DNA of 62,761 bases from Gammaproteobacteria bacterium UBA4421 (lineage in GTDB: Bacteria > Pseudomonadota > Gammaproteobacteria > Pseudomonadales > Azotimanducaceae): NCBI GenBank assembly GCA_002389675.1, contig DGQF01000045.1, positions 22,559-85,319 on the forward strand. Reading direction: 5' to 3'. A model generated the notes under the pieces. The model searched no databases. It was not told where the DNA came from and worked only from the letters and a program-made list of their open reading frames with translations. Each line of letters opens with the position of its first letter. The stretch's first letter is position 1. Of the stretch, positions 20,691-29,953 are shown one piece after another. Made by a program: the position numbers and the translations under genes.

Positions 20691-21242
20691 ATGGTGACCG
20701 ATAGCACAACTAATCAAGCGCAGGCATTAAAACGCACTAGACTGCAATTGATTGGGATAATGATGGTCGGGTTCATTTCGCTTGGCGGATCCTATGCGGT
20801 GTTTTATTACGCACAGTCTGGCGCGAGTTGGGGCACCACCAACAACGGAGCTTTTGTCACGCCAAGTACCAGCACCGAGCAGTTAGGCTGGCAACTCGAG
20901 GGTGATGCAAATTACTGGTGGCTGTGGGTTGTTGCGGATCGTTGTGCACAGGACTGTCAAAAAACGGTCAAGGATCTCCGGGCGGTGCACATGTTGCTCA
21001 ATCGCCAAGCTGATCGGGTGCGGCGTAGCTACACCTGGCTAGACACTCAAGTCGAGATGGATTGGATGGATGAATTTCCTCAAATGACGCAGGTGACGGT
21101 TACTGATCGGACTAAAACGCCGCCTGGGGTGTACATCGTCGATCCAAATGGAAACCTTGTTTTGTTCTATCCTTTGCCAGCAGAACCCAAACCGATTCTG
21201 CAAGATTTAAAGAAATTATTAAAGGTGTCCCAAATTGGTTAG
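20691..21242 (+). CDS. Membrane-anchored SCO/thioredoxin-like protein with CxxxC motif
   Basis: Function not established. The 183-residue protein has one N-terminal membrane anchor (about residues 20-43). Its periplasmic part contains DRCAQDCQK, a Cys-x3-Cys pair on what looks like the first thioredoxin-fold helix. Near the end, GVYIVDPNGNLVLFYPL resembles the SCO1 strand before the copper-binding His, but no equivalent His is evident. The corresponding gene in Pseudomonas occupies the same place between SURF1 and ctaA. A GTG at 20688 precedes the ATG. The gene overlaps the proposed TTG start of ctaA by 8 bases. A redox or copper-handling role is inference from motif and context. Confidence 0.7.
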   Translation: MVTDSTTNQAQALKRTRLQLIGIMMVGFISLGGSYAVFYYAQSGASWGTTNNGAFVTPSTSTEQLGWQLEGDANYWWLWVVADRCAQDCQKTVKDLRAVHMLLNRQADRVRRSYTWLDTQVEMDWMDEFPQMTQVTVTDRTKTPPGVYIVDPNGNLVLFYPLPAEPKPILQDLKKLLKVSQIG

Positions 21243-22254
21243 TCAACGGGTGAAAACCCTTAACATTGCAGCGTTGGTGCTAATTATTTTTGTGGTCGGC
21301 CTTGGCGCGTTTACGCGCCTGGTTGATGCTGGACTTGGGTGTCCGGATTGGCCCGGTTGTTACGGCCATCTCACTTGGCCGGTCGAAGCCTCTGATATCG
21401 CCAGAGCAGAAGCTGTTTATCCGGATACACCGGTTGATCACGACAAAACTTGGCCAGAAATGGTGCACAGGTATTTTGCCGGCGCGCTATTGGTACTTGT
21501 GCTTGCTATTGCGGTATCCATCTGGCGGGATCCGCCTTCCAGTGGCATTAAGGCACTGGCGAGTGTCTTGCTAGGTTTGATTATCTGTCAGGCTGCGTTC
21601 GGCGCTTGGACCGTGACACTGAAACTTTGGCCCCAAGTGGTGACTGCGCATTTGCTGGGCGGATTTACAACGTTCAGCTTGTTATGGGTCATGTTCTTGC
21701 GTCAGTCTGGGGCACCGCAGTTGCAGCTGCTGGCCGCGGATAAACGCGCGCTGAAACCACATGCGGTTTTGGCGTTGATTGTTGTGGCGCTGCAAATTGC
21801 TCTCGGTGGATGGGTTTCGTCGAATTATGCGGCTTTGGCCTGTGCTGACTTTCCGACTTGTTTCGGGACTTATGCGCCATCCATGGATGTTGCTCATGGG
21901 TTCAACTTATTCCAAAGTGTCGGTCCGAATTATCTAGGTGGGTTGATGGAAAGTGAGGGCCGAGTGGCAATCCATTGGTTTCATCGCTTGGGTGCGCTTG
22001 TTGTGCTTGCGGTGGTGTTGCCACTTGCATTGCGCTTGTGGAAATACAACCGCGTGCTCGGGCTATTACTATTAACTGTATTGACGCTCCAGCTGGTGCT
22101 TGGGGTTTTAAACGTCGTGTGGAATTTGCCGCTCGCGGTAGCAACGGCTCATAATGGCGTTGGTGCCCTCTTGTTGTTGGCTGTGGTTACAGTAAACTTC
22201 GCGCCCGCGGCGCAGGAGATGCATCGCCGTAGCAATGAGCCTTTAAGCCGCTAA
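21235..22254 (+). CDS. ctaA: Haem A synthase
   Basis: Oxidises the C8 methyl of haem O to the formyl group of haem A. The 339-residue, eight-helix protein has the internal duplication of the family. The first half has GCPDWPGCYG and MVHRYFAG with a haem-binding His; the second half has CADFPTCFG, IHWFHRLG and ATAHNGVGA. Both Cys pairs are present. The annotated TTG start overlaps the preceding gene; a GTG at 21250 (15 bases inside) is an equally good choice. It is followed by ctaB 13 bases later, giving the haem O to haem A pathway in one unit. Confidence 0.96.
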   Translation: MVSQRVKTLNIAALVLIIFVVGLGAFTRLVDAGLGCPDWPGCYGHLTWPVEASDIARAEAVYPDTPVDHDKTWPEMVHRYFAGALLVLVLAIAVSIWRDPPSSGIKALASVLLGLIICQAAFGAWTVTLKLWPQVVTAHLLGGFTTFSLLWVMFLRQSGAPQLQLLAADKRALKPHAVLALIVVALQIALGGWVSSNYAALACADFPTCFGTYAPSMDVAHGFNLFQSVGPNYLGGLMESEGRVAIHWFHRLGALVVLAVVLPLALRLWKYNRVLGLLLLTVLTLQLVLGVLNVVWNLPLAVATAHNGVGALLLLAVVTVNFAPAAQEMHRRSNEPLSR

Positions 22255-22267
22255 AATAGAGCCGAAT

Positions 22268-23200
22268 ATGAGTGAAGTTATCTCCAGCGTCAGCGGATGG
22301 CGTGATTATTTAGAAATGTGCAAGCCGCGAGTGGTTTTGTTGATGCTCTTGTGCGCGCTTGTTGGAATGTACCTTGCAACCCCAGGTGGCGTCGATTTAT
22401 CTACCCTCGTATTTGGGTTGACGGGAATTGGACTCGTGGCGGGCTCAGCGGCCGTGGTAAATCATATCGCTGATGCGCACATTGACGCCCGTATGGCGAG
22501 AACTCAAACTCGGCCTGCCGCCAATGGACGAGTGACGCCTGTGCAGGGAATGATTTTTTCTGCTGCTACCGGCATAACCGGTATGGTGTTGTTATGGTTT
22601 TGGGTTAACCCGCTCACCGCATGGTTGAATCTAGCTTCTTGGGTGGGTTACGGGTTGGTGTATACGTTTTGGCTGAAACGCGCCACACCACAAAATATTG
22701 TTATTGGCGGGCTCTTTGGTGCGGCACCGCCGCTGTTTGGTTGGACAGCGGTGACCAACAGTGTTGATCCGGGTGGTCTTCTATTGGTCTTGATCATCTT
22801 TGCGTGGACCCCGCCGCATTTTTGGGCACTCGCGCTTGATCGCAAAGAAGAATACGCCAAGGTTGGCGTACCGATGTTACCGGTGACCCACGGCGAGTCG
22901 TTTACCCGTCTGCATATTTTGCTTTATACGATCATCATGGTGATCGCGACTATCTTACCCTTTGTCATCGGTATGTCAGGTTGGCTTTATTTTGCCGGAG
23001 CGCTCGCATTGGGCGGGGGCTTTCTTTATTGGGCGGTGGTGCTTGTCAGAAATACAAACCCACGTGCCCCTATTGAAACTTTCCGGTATTCAATCATTTA
23101 TCTGGGTTTGTTGTTTGTGTTTCTGCTTGTAGATCACTACCTGATTACCCTTGGGGTTGAGCCTGCTCCGGTTTATGAATTCCAAAGAATTTCAGCCTAG
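22268..23200 (+). CDS. ctaB: Protohaem IX farnesyltransferase (haem O synthase)
   Basis: UbiA-family membrane prenyltransferase that attaches a farnesyl-derived chain to haem B. The magnesium/prenyl-diphosphate binding motif NHIADAHIDARMART is at residues about 59-73, and the second conserved loop, DRKEEYAKVGVPMLPVTHG, lies near residue 195. About nine membrane helices are visible in 310 residues. Together with ctaA it supplies haem A for the oxidase encoded upstream. Synonym cyoE. Confidence 0.97.
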   Translation: MSEVISSVSGWRDYLEMCKPRVVLLMLLCALVGMYLATPGGVDLSTLVFGLTGIGLVAGSAAVVNHIADAHIDARMARTQTRPAANGRVTPVQGMIFSAATGITGMVLLWFWVNPLTAWLNLASWVGYGLVYTFWLKRATPQNIVIGGLFGAAPPLFGWTAVTNSVDPGGLLLVLIIFAWTPPHFWALALDRKEEYAKVGVPMLPVTHGESFTRLHILLYTIIMVIATILPFVIGMSGWLYFAGALALGGGFLYWAVVLVRNTNPRAPIETFRYSIIYLGLLFVFLLVDHYLITLGVEPAPVYEFQRISA

Positions 23201-23216
23201 GTAGGGACGCTAAGTC

Positions 23217-23849
23217 ATGTCACCCATTGCGCGAACCGTTTCCCTGTGCGGAGTGTTCATTGTGCTTGTGTTAGGCCTGCTGCTGCATAGCAAACTACGC
23301 ACACCAACACTTTCCGCTGATCAGTTGCGTGAACAAGGCGTTTTCCTATTGCCGCGCCCGCGTGACATTGCCCCCTTTTCGTTAACCGATGACTTGGGAA
23401 ATACCTTTGATAATAAAAACCTCAAAGGCCGCTGGACGTTTGTCTTTTTTGGATTCACACATTGCCCCGACATATGCCCAGTTACGTTGTCTGAAATGGC
23501 CAAGGCTTATGCGAGTATAGAGGATGAAAAGCTCAAGCAGGATTTTCAAGGCGTACTGGTGACGGTTGATCCTGAACGGGATACGCAGGCTATTTTAAAC
23601 GCCTATGTGTCGGCATTTTCCCAAGATTTTGTCGGGGTGCTTGGCGAAAGGGATCCCCTGGCGACGTTCGCCAGCCAAGTTAATGCGGCGTTTGCGAAAA
23701 TGCCCGCCCAAGATCAGGAATATACCATGGACCACACCGGTAACCTGATCATCATCAATCCGATGGGGCATTATCACGGATTTATTAAGCTGCCCCACAA
23801 CGCGCAAACAATCAGAATGACCTACCAAACGTTGGCAGCCCAGTTCTGA
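23217..23849 (+). CDS. SCO1/SenC family copper chaperone
   Basis: Periplasmic, membrane-anchored protein that delivers copper to or reduces the CuA site of subunit II. An N-terminal membrane helix (residues 8-24) precedes a thioredoxin fold with FFGFTHCPDICPVTL, containing the CxxxC copper ligands, and DHTG near residue 173. The conserved copper-binding His is probably in the latter region. Length (210) is normal. It closes the oxidase-assembly set, and the next gene, egtB, begins only 11 bases downstream. Confidence 0.95.
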   Translation: MSPIARTVSLCGVFIVLVLGLLLHSKLRTPTLSADQLREQGVFLLPRPRDIAPFSLTDDLGNTFDNKNLKGRWTFVFFGFTHCPDICPVTLSEMAKAYASIEDEKLKQDFQGVLVTVDPERDTQAILNAYVSAFSQDFVGVLGERDPLATFASQVNAAFAKMPAQDQEYTMDHTGNLIIINPMGHYHGFIKLPHNAQTIRMTYQTLAAQF

Positions 23850-23860
23850 TAAGGGGGCAT

Positions 23861-25153
23861 ATGAGCGCTGAGGGAATGGAAAATGGGGTGATTGAGGCCG
23901 TTGATGACCTCGGCCATTTACTCAAGCGTTATCAGCGAGTGCGCAGCCAATCTCTGGCATTGTGCGCACCGTGTGAAATTGAAGACTATGGTGTGCAGCC
24001 GATGGCGGACGCCAGTCCTCCTAAGTGGCATTTAGCGCATACCACATGGTTTTTTGAAACGTTTGTTCTGAAAAAATACCTGCCGGATTACCATCCGTTT
24101 AATCCCCTTTTTGAGTTTTTGTTTAATTCCTATTACAACGGGGTTGGGGCGCCTTTTCCTCGGGAGCGTCGTGGTCATTTGTCCCGCCCTACTGTGGCTG
24201 AAGTGCGCGCTTACCGAGCGTATGTAGACGAGGCATTAGTCGATCTATTGGCCGCAGAGATGACTGACAATGCGCAGTTAATGTCGCACGTTGTTTTGGG
24301 GTTGAACCATGAACAGCAGCATCAGGAGTTGCTGCTAACCGACCTTAAATACAACTTTGGGCACAATCCGTTGCGCCCCCGTTATGGTGGTGGTCCGGTG
24401 CGCGGGCATGTAACGGGGGAATATCGGACCCAGTTTGTTGAGTGTCCCGGGGGAATTGTGCGGATCGGCGCGCGAGGTGGTTTCTGTTTTGATAATGAGT
24501 TACCTCGCCACGATGTTTTAGTGCATCCATTTACCATCGCTGACCGGCTGGTGACTAATGCGCAATTTTTGGCGTTTGTTGAAGCTGGAGGGTATCGGCA
24601 ACCCGAGTTTTGGCTGTCTCAAGGTTGGGCGGAGGTTTGCAGTAAGGGATGGCAAGCGCCGTTATACTGGCAGAAACTTGATAATCAATGGCACGAATAT
24701 CGATTGGATGGCTTTTTGCCGCTTGATGAAACTCTGCCGGTTGTTCATGTCAGCGCACATGAGGCGTTTGCCTATGCTAACTGGTCGGGCGCGCGACTAC
24801 CGACCGAGTTCGAGTGGGAAAGCGTTGCCGCCGAGCTGTCTGTGGTGGGTAGTTTTGTCGATTCAGGCTGTTATCACCCGAGCGCGGTTCACAAAAACGA
24901 GGGATCAGGCTTCCAGCAATTTTTTGGCGAAGTTTGGCAATGGACCTCTAGCAGTTATGGCCCCTATCCTGGATATCAAACGTTGCCTGGTACGCTGGGT
25001 GAATACAACGGTAAATTCATGAGTAGTCAGTGGGTTTTGCGAGGGGGTTCCTGCGCCACGCCGCAAGAGCATATTCGGGTTTCCTATCGCAACTTTTTTT
25101 ATCCATCTGATCGGTGGCAATTTTCAGGCATAAGGTTGGCCAAAGATGTCTAG
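23861..25153 (+). CDS. egtB: Ergothioneine biosynthesis sulfoxide synthase EgtB
   Basis: Non-haem iron enzyme that joins a thiol (gamma-glutamylcysteine or cysteine) to hercynine using O2. The N-terminal DinB-like domain supplies the three-His iron site: H60 in LAHTTWFFETF, and H150 and H154 in the HxxxHxE pattern GLNHEQQHQELL. The C-terminal formylglycine-generating-like domain ends with VLRGGSCATP, SYRNFF and GIRLAK. The 430-residue length fits EgtB. A strong AAGGGGG ribosome binding site lies in the 11-base gap from the SCO gene. The end overlaps egtD by 8 bases. No egtA, egtC or egtE is in view. Confidence 0.92.
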   Translation: MSAEGMENGVIEAVDDLGHLLKRYQRVRSQSLALCAPCEIEDYGVQPMADASPPKWHLAHTTWFFETFVLKKYLPDYHPFNPLFEFLFNSYYNGVGAPFPRERRGHLSRPTVAEVRAYRAYVDEALVDLLAAEMTDNAQLMSHVVLGLNHEQQHQELLLTDLKYNFGHNPLRPRYGGGPVRGHVTGEYRTQFVECPGGIVRIGARGGFCFDNELPRHDVLVHPFTIADRLVTNAQFLAFVEAGGYRQPEFWLSQGWAEVCSKGWQAPLYWQKLDNQWHEYRLDGFLPLDETLPVVHVSAHEAFAYANWSGARLPTEFEWESVAAELSVVGSFVDSGCYHPSAVHKNEGSGFQQFFGEVWQWTSSSYGPYPGYQTLPGTLGEYNGKFMSSQWVLRGGSCATPQEHIRVSYRNFFYPSDRWQFSGIRLAKDV

Positions 25154-26108
25154 TAATGGCGATTATTCATTTCACGATTTTAAGCCTGGCCGTGAGGATA
25201 TGGCTGCAGAGGTGTTGCGGGGAATAACCGGTGTACAAAAGTACATTTCACCGAAATTTTTTTATGACGAGAAGGGCTCGGTATTGTTTGAACAGATCAC
25301 CACTCTGCCGGAGTATTATTTAACGCGAACGGAAATGGCACTTTTTGATGCCAAGCTGCCCGAGATCTCGTCATTTCTCCCGGCTGATCTCTGTGTGATC
25401 GAATATGGCAGCGGTAGTTCGCTGAAAATCCGTAAATTATTGCAGGGTCTTACGCCGCAGGCCTATGTGCCGGTGGATATCTCCGATGAGCATTTACAGC
25501 AGAACGCTCGGTTGCTGCACGCTGATTTTTCCGATCTAAATGTTTATCCCGTTTGTGCAGATTTCACACATCAATTTCAGTTACCTGAAGCGGTACAACC
25601 GCTACAAAAGTTTGCCTTCTTTCCTGGTTCCAGTATTGGTAATTTCGAACCAGAAGCAGCGCGTGGTTTTTTGATAAATGTGCGCGAGGCAGTCGAGTAT
25701 GGTGGTTTTTTGTTGATTGGCGTTGATCGCAAGAAAGCACGACAGGTGTTAGAGGCTGCCTACGACGATGCCTCAGGTATTACGGCGGCGTTTAATTTGA
25801 ACGTGCTTTCTCACCTGAACACTGAGCTTAACTCGAATTTTGACTTAAACGGTTTTGAACATGTTGCGTCATACGATGCTGATGCTGGCTGTATTTGTAT
25901 GTTCTTGCGTAGCTTGGTCGATCAAGACGTTCAAATAGCGGGTGAGAAAGTCTCCTTTTCCGCTGGAGAACACATCCATACAGAGAACTCTTATAAGTAC
26001 CACCCACAAGAATTTATAGACTTGGCGGCGTCAGCTGGGTTTGAAGAAGTTGCCCGATATACCGACGTAGATGACCAATTTGGCCTGTATTTACTCAGGG
26101 GAAGGTAG
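25146..26108 (+). CDS. egtD: L-histidine N-alpha-methyltransferase EgtD
   Basis: Trimethylates histidine to hercynine, the first step of ergothioneine synthesis. The SAM-binding motif EYGSGSSLK begins at E86, and FFPGSSIGNFEPEAA and LLIGVDRKK are characteristic of the EgtD (DUF2260) family. Length (320) fits. It overlaps egtB by 8 bases, so the pair is almost certainly co-translated; the order (EgtB acts after EgtD) is reversed relative to the pathway. It is the last gene before a strand switch at DUF2782. Confidence 0.93.
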   Translation: MSSNGDYSFHDFKPGREDMAAEVLRGITGVQKYISPKFFYDEKGSVLFEQITTLPEYYLTRTEMALFDAKLPEISSFLPADLCVIEYGSGSSLKIRKLLQGLTPQAYVPVDISDEHLQQNARLLHADFSDLNVYPVCADFTHQFQLPEAVQPLQKFAFFPGSSIGNFEPEAARGFLINVREAVEYGGFLLIGVDRKKARQVLEAAYDDASGITAAFNLNVLSHLNTELNSNFDLNGFEHVASYDADAGCICMFLRSLVDQDVQIAGEKVSFSAGEHIHTENSYKYHPQEFIDLAASAGFEEVARYTDVDDQFGLYLLRGR

Positions 26109-26144
26109 CAGGCAATTTGATGGGCTGCTGCGCGCGGTCAGAGT

Positions 26145-26486
26145 TTAGAATTCTGCAATCACCCATTGTGGCAGTAGCATCTCAGCACGCTCTAGGTTGC
26201 CAAAGCCTTTGGTCGGATCTCGCGGTACGAGGTAATAGGGTCGGCCTCGTTTGGGCACAATGCGAACCATCCGTAATTCGCCGCTTTGACGAAATTCGTA
26301 AATCACTTTGTCCTCACCGGCGATAATGCGAACATCTGGCCCACGTTGAGACTCTTGCCCATAGACAGATGCTGCTGACAGCAAAAGTGTGACCGCGACG
26401 AGACAGTCCCGTGTGCGGGTTAAGACAAAAGATAAATTTACGGGCAATGATTTGTGCTTTAGTAGAGTATTGGAATACATGGGCAC
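26145..26486 (-). CDS. DUF2782 domain exported protein
   Basis: Small secreted protein of unknown function. A signal-peptide-like segment (CLVAVTLLLSAASVYG, residues about 28-43) is followed by DVRIIAGEDKVIYEFRQ and VPKRGRPYYLVPRD, the conserved core of DUF2782. The gene is divergent from polA with adjoining starts (26486 and 26487), a conserved arrangement in Pseudomonas. The true start may be one of the internal codons nearer the signal peptide, which would free space for promoters. Confidence 0.8.
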   Translation of the reverse strand: MPMYSNTLLKHKSLPVNLSFVLTRTRDCLVAVTLLLSAASVYGQESQRGPDVRIIAGEDKVIYEFRQSGELRMVRIVPKRGRPYYLVPRDPTKGFGNLERAEMLLPQWVIAEF

Positions 26487-26525
26487 ATGTTACGCAAATC
26501 GCTTCCGGGAGCAAATAGAAGAGCC

Positions 26526-29246
26526 ATGGCAAATCCACAATCTACAGACGCTAAAACCCCTCTCGTACTGGTTGATGGCTCCTCTTATTTATTTCGTGCC
26601 TATTATGCATTGCCGGGACTAACGACTAAATCCGGTCAGCCCACCGGTGCTGTTCGGGGTGTCATTGCTATGTTGCGAAAACTGGCAAAAGATTATCCGC
26701 TGAGCACTCTGGTGGTGGTATTTGATGCACCAGGAAAAACTTTTAGAGATGAAATGTTTGACGCTTATAAAGCCAATCGCGAGGCGATGCCGGATGAGTT
26801 GCGGGTTCAAATTGAGCCGATACATCAGATCATCCGCGCAATGGGATTGCCCTTATTGATGATCTCGGGTGTCGAGGCAGATGATGTGATTGGTACACTG
26901 GCGCAACAGGCGACAATCGCGCAGCGTGAAACGGTCATCTCCACGGGTGATAAAGACATGGCGCAGTTGGTGACGCCGCACGTATCGCTGGTCAACACGA
27001 TGACGGAAACAACCATGGATCGCGACGGAGTCGTGCAGAAATTTGGTGTGCCGCCCGAGTTGATTATCGATTATCTGGCTTTGATGGGCGACACCGTAGA
27101 TAACATACCCGGCGTGCCTAAAGTGGGACCAAAAACAGCGGCCAAATGGCTCAACGAATATGGCTCGCTCGATGACGTCATGGCGCGAGCAGATGAGATA
27201 AAAGGTAAAGTGGGTGAGAATTTGCGAGCTTCACTGGATCAGCTGCCGTTGTCCAGAGCATTGACCACGATAAAATGTGATGTTGAGCTGGAACTTGAGT
27301 TGTCAGATCTGGTTGCGTCGGAACCCGCAAAAGAGGCCTTACAGGCGGCCTTTAGCGAGCTTGAATTTAAGTCCTGGTTCGATGAACTTGCAGGTGATCA
27401 ACACGGGGTTGTAAAACCCGTTGTTGCGCGTGTCGTGCAGCAGACCTATGAGTGTGTTGATTCTATCGTTGAGCTTGAAAGCTGGATTGATCGGATTCGA
27501 GCAAAAGGTTGTTTTTCCGTCGACACAGAAACTACCAGTCTCAACTATATGGACGCCCATTTGGTTGGTTTTTCGTTGGCACTGGAAGTCGGTGCGGCGA
27601 TCTACGTGCCCGTTGCGCATGATTATGCAGGAGCGCCGGATCAACTGCCTCTGGAGGACGTGCTTACGCGGTTAAAGCCTGTTTTAGAAGACCCTGCCAT
27701 CGTAAAAATTGGCCAAAATCTTAAGTACGATATGAGTGTATTGGCTCGCTATGATGTGAATTTGCAGGGTCCGATGTATGACACCATGCTGGAATCGTAT
27801 GTGCTAAATAGTGTTGCGACACGCCATAATATGGATGCATTGGCGAGTTATTATCTCGACCGGACGACCATCGCTTTTGAAGCAGTGGCGGGCAAAGGTG
27901 TGAAACAACTGACGTTTAATCAAGTGGGCGTCGCTGAAGCCACGCAATATGCTGCTGAAGACGCAGATGTTGCTCTGCAATTACACGAGCGGCTCTATCC
28001 GGAAATCGAGGCTGCTCCAGGTTTGAGTCGTGTCTATCGCGAGTTGGAAATGCCCTTGGTGCCTATTTTATCTCGCGTAGAGCGCAATGGCGCCCTTGTT
28101 GATGGCCGGCTGCTGAAGCAACATAGCGCTGAGTTGGCTGATCGTATGCAGGTTTTAAAGACACAGGCGTGGTCACAAGCGGGAGGGGATTTTAATCTCG
28201 ATAGTCCGAAACAACTGCAGGCCGTGCTATACGAAAAATTAGGCTTGCCGGTGTTGAAAAAAACGCCAAAGGGAGCACCTTCAACCGCTGAAGCGGTATT
28301 GGTAGATTTGGCCCGGGATTTTGAATTGCCAGCGACTTTGTTGGAGTATCGAGGATTAGCGAAATTAAAATCAACGTATACCGATAAGTTGCCGCTGCAA
28401 ATTAGTGACCTTACCGGCCGTGTGCATACGTCTTATCATCAAGCGGTCACGGCCACCGGCAGGCTGTCGTCGTCCGATCCGAACTTACAAAATATTCCAA
28501 TTAGAAATGCAGAAGGGCGGCGTATCCGGCAGGCGTTTGTTGCGCCCCAGGGCAAAGTGATTGTTGCCGCTGATTACTCTCAAATCGAGCTGCGAATTAT
28601 GGCGCATCTATCAGCTGATCCTACCCTGCTTGCCGCCTTCGATGCTGGACTAGATATTCACAGAGCCACCGCGGCGGAGGTGTTTGGCCGAGCGGCGGAG
28701 CAAATTACTGATGAGGAGCGGCGTAGTGCTAAGGCTATCAATTTTGGTTTGATCTATGGGATGTCCGCGTTTGGACTCGCTCGACAATTAAATATCTCAC
28801 GCACGTTAGCGCAAGAATATATCAACTTGTACTTCGAGCGTTATCCGGGGGTCGCGCGTTATATGGAAGAAACCCGAGCGCTTGCTCATGACCAAGGCTT
28901 TGTGGAAACCGTTTTGGGCCGCCGGCTTTATTTACCAGAAATACAGGCTAAAAATACTGCGCGCCGGCAGGCCGCCGAGCGCACGGCAATTAATGCACCG
29001 ATGCAGGGTACTGCAGCGGATATTATCAAACGGGCGATGCTGGATGTGCAGCAATGGCTCGATAGTGCCCGATTGGATGCTCTGATGATCATGCAGGTAC
29101 ACGATGAGCTGGTATTTGAGGTGTCTGAAAATCAGCAAGATGAGCTGATTTCGGGTGTGACCCAACACATGCAAAACGCAGCGAATTTATCGGTGCCGCT
29201 GCTGGTGGAAGTGGGTTGCGGTGACAACTGGGATGAGGCGCATTAA
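26526..29246 (+). CDS. polA: DNA polymerase I
   Basis: Repair and Okazaki-fragment polymerase. The start is placed at the ATG of 26526 (MANPQ, 906 residues) rather than at 26487, because homologues begin just before PLVLVDGSSYLFRAYYAL. A 5'-3' exonuclease domain occupies the first 290 residues. A 3'-5' proofreading domain keeps its acidic motifs (SVDTETTSL, NLKYDM, AAEDADVAL), so proofreading looks intact. The polymerase domain has AADYSQIELRI, RRSAKAINFGLIYGMSAFG and IMQVHDELVFEV. The final 4 bases overlap convergent yihA. Confidence 0.98.
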   Translation: MANPQSTDAKTPLVLVDGSSYLFRAYYALPGLTTKSGQPTGAVRGVIAMLRKLAKDYPLSTLVVVFDAPGKTFRDEMFDAYKANREAMPDELRVQIEPIHQIIRAMGLPLLMISGVEADDVIGTLAQQATIAQRETVISTGDKDMAQLVTPHVSLVNTMTETTMDRDGVVQKFGVPPELIIDYLALMGDTVDNIPGVPKVGPKTAAKWLNEYGSLDDVMARADEIKGKVGENLRASLDQLPLSRALTTIKCDVELELELSDLVASEPAKEALQAAFSELEFKSWFDELAGDQHGVVKPVVARVVQQTYECVDSIVELESWIDRIRAKGCFSVDTETTSLNYMDAHLVGFSLALEVGAAIYVPVAHDYAGAPDQLPLEDVLTRLKPVLEDPAIVKIGQNLKYDMSVLARYDVNLQGPMYDTMLESYVLNSVATRHNMDALASYYLDRTTIAFEAVAGKGVKQLTFNQVGVAEATQYAAEDADVALQLHERLYPEIEAAPGLSRVYRELEMPLVPILSRVERNGALVDGRLLKQHSAELADRMQVLKTQAWSQAGGDFNLDSPKQLQAVLYEKLGLPVLKKTPKGAPSTAEAVLVDLARDFELPATLLEYRGLAKLKSTYTDKLPLQISDLTGRVHTSYHQAVTATGRLSSSDPNLQNIPIRNAEGRRIRQAFVAPQGKVIVAADYSQIELRIMAHLSADPTLLAAFDAGLDIHRATAAEVFGRAAEQITDEERRSAKAINFGLIYGMSAFGLARQLNISRTLAQEYINLYFERYPGVARYMEETRALAHDQGFVETVLGRRLYLPEIQAKNTARRQAAERTAINAPMQGTAADIIKRAMLDVQQWLDSARLDALMIMQVHDELVFEVSENQQDELISGVTQHMQNAANLSVPLLVEVGCGDNWDEAH

Positions 29247-29836
29247 TCCAGCCAGGCGCTAATTTGTTGGATCAGGTCTACTTTGCCTGTGCCTCGCAGT
29301 GCAGAAAATGGCTGGACGACCAAGCAAGGATGGTCGGGGTGATTTTTCCGGAAAGCGTTCAGTGATTTTTGCTGCGCAGATGTGCTTACCTTATCGGCTT
29401 TGTTGAGTAACACACATATAGGGAGTTCGGACTGAGCGCTCCAATTAATTAGCTCTTCATCGTAGGGTTGACCTGGGTGGCGAATGTCTGTGACCAAGAC
29501 GAGCCCTACCAAATTGTCGCGCAGAGTAAGGTATTGGTTAACGGATTTCTGCCATGCCGCTTGTGCTGATTTCCCTGCCTTTGCATATCCGTAACCGGGT
29601 AAGTCGACCAAACGACTGCTATTTTTAAGCTCGAAAAAGTTAAGTAATTGTGTGCGTCCGGGCGTTTTTGATACTTTTGCTGTCCGACGATTGCCGGTAA
29701 TTTTGTTCAACACAGACGATTTCCCGGCATTAGAGCGCCCCGCAAAGGCGACCTCTGGGTATTTATCTTTTGGGCAGCGTGGTAAATCCGGTGCGCTGGT
29801 CAAAAAGGTGACGTCAAGTCGTTCAGGTAGGGGCAC
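29243..29836 (-). CDS. yihA: Ribosome biogenesis GTP-binding protein YihA/YsxC
   Basis: GTPase needed for late assembly of the 50S subunit. G1 is GRSNAGKSSVLN, G3 is DLPGYGYAKAG, and G4 is LLNKADKV, all in the usual spacing within 197 residues. It converges on polA with a 4-base overlap and is divergent from the cytochrome c4 gene, the same context as Pseudomonas polA-engB-cc4-dsbA. Confidence 0.96.
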   Translation of the reverse strand: MPLPERLDVTFLTSAPDLPRCPKDKYPEVAFAGRSNAGKSSVLNKITGNRRTAKVSKTPGRTQLLNFFELKNSSRLVDLPGYGYAKAGKSAQAAWQKSVNQYLTLRDNLVGLVLVTDIRHPGQPYDEELINWSAQSELPICVLLNKADKVSTSAQQKSLNAFRKNHPDHPCLVVQPFSALRGTGKVDLIQQISAWLD

Positions 29837-29953
29837 TTTTTTGTCTCGTTGTTATATAATTTGTGCACCGGGTCGTGGCGGGCATCGAGTGTTTGTTGCA
29901 GTCTACACGACCAAGAATGTAAAAAAATTGCCAATGAAGATGGAACTAATTGC

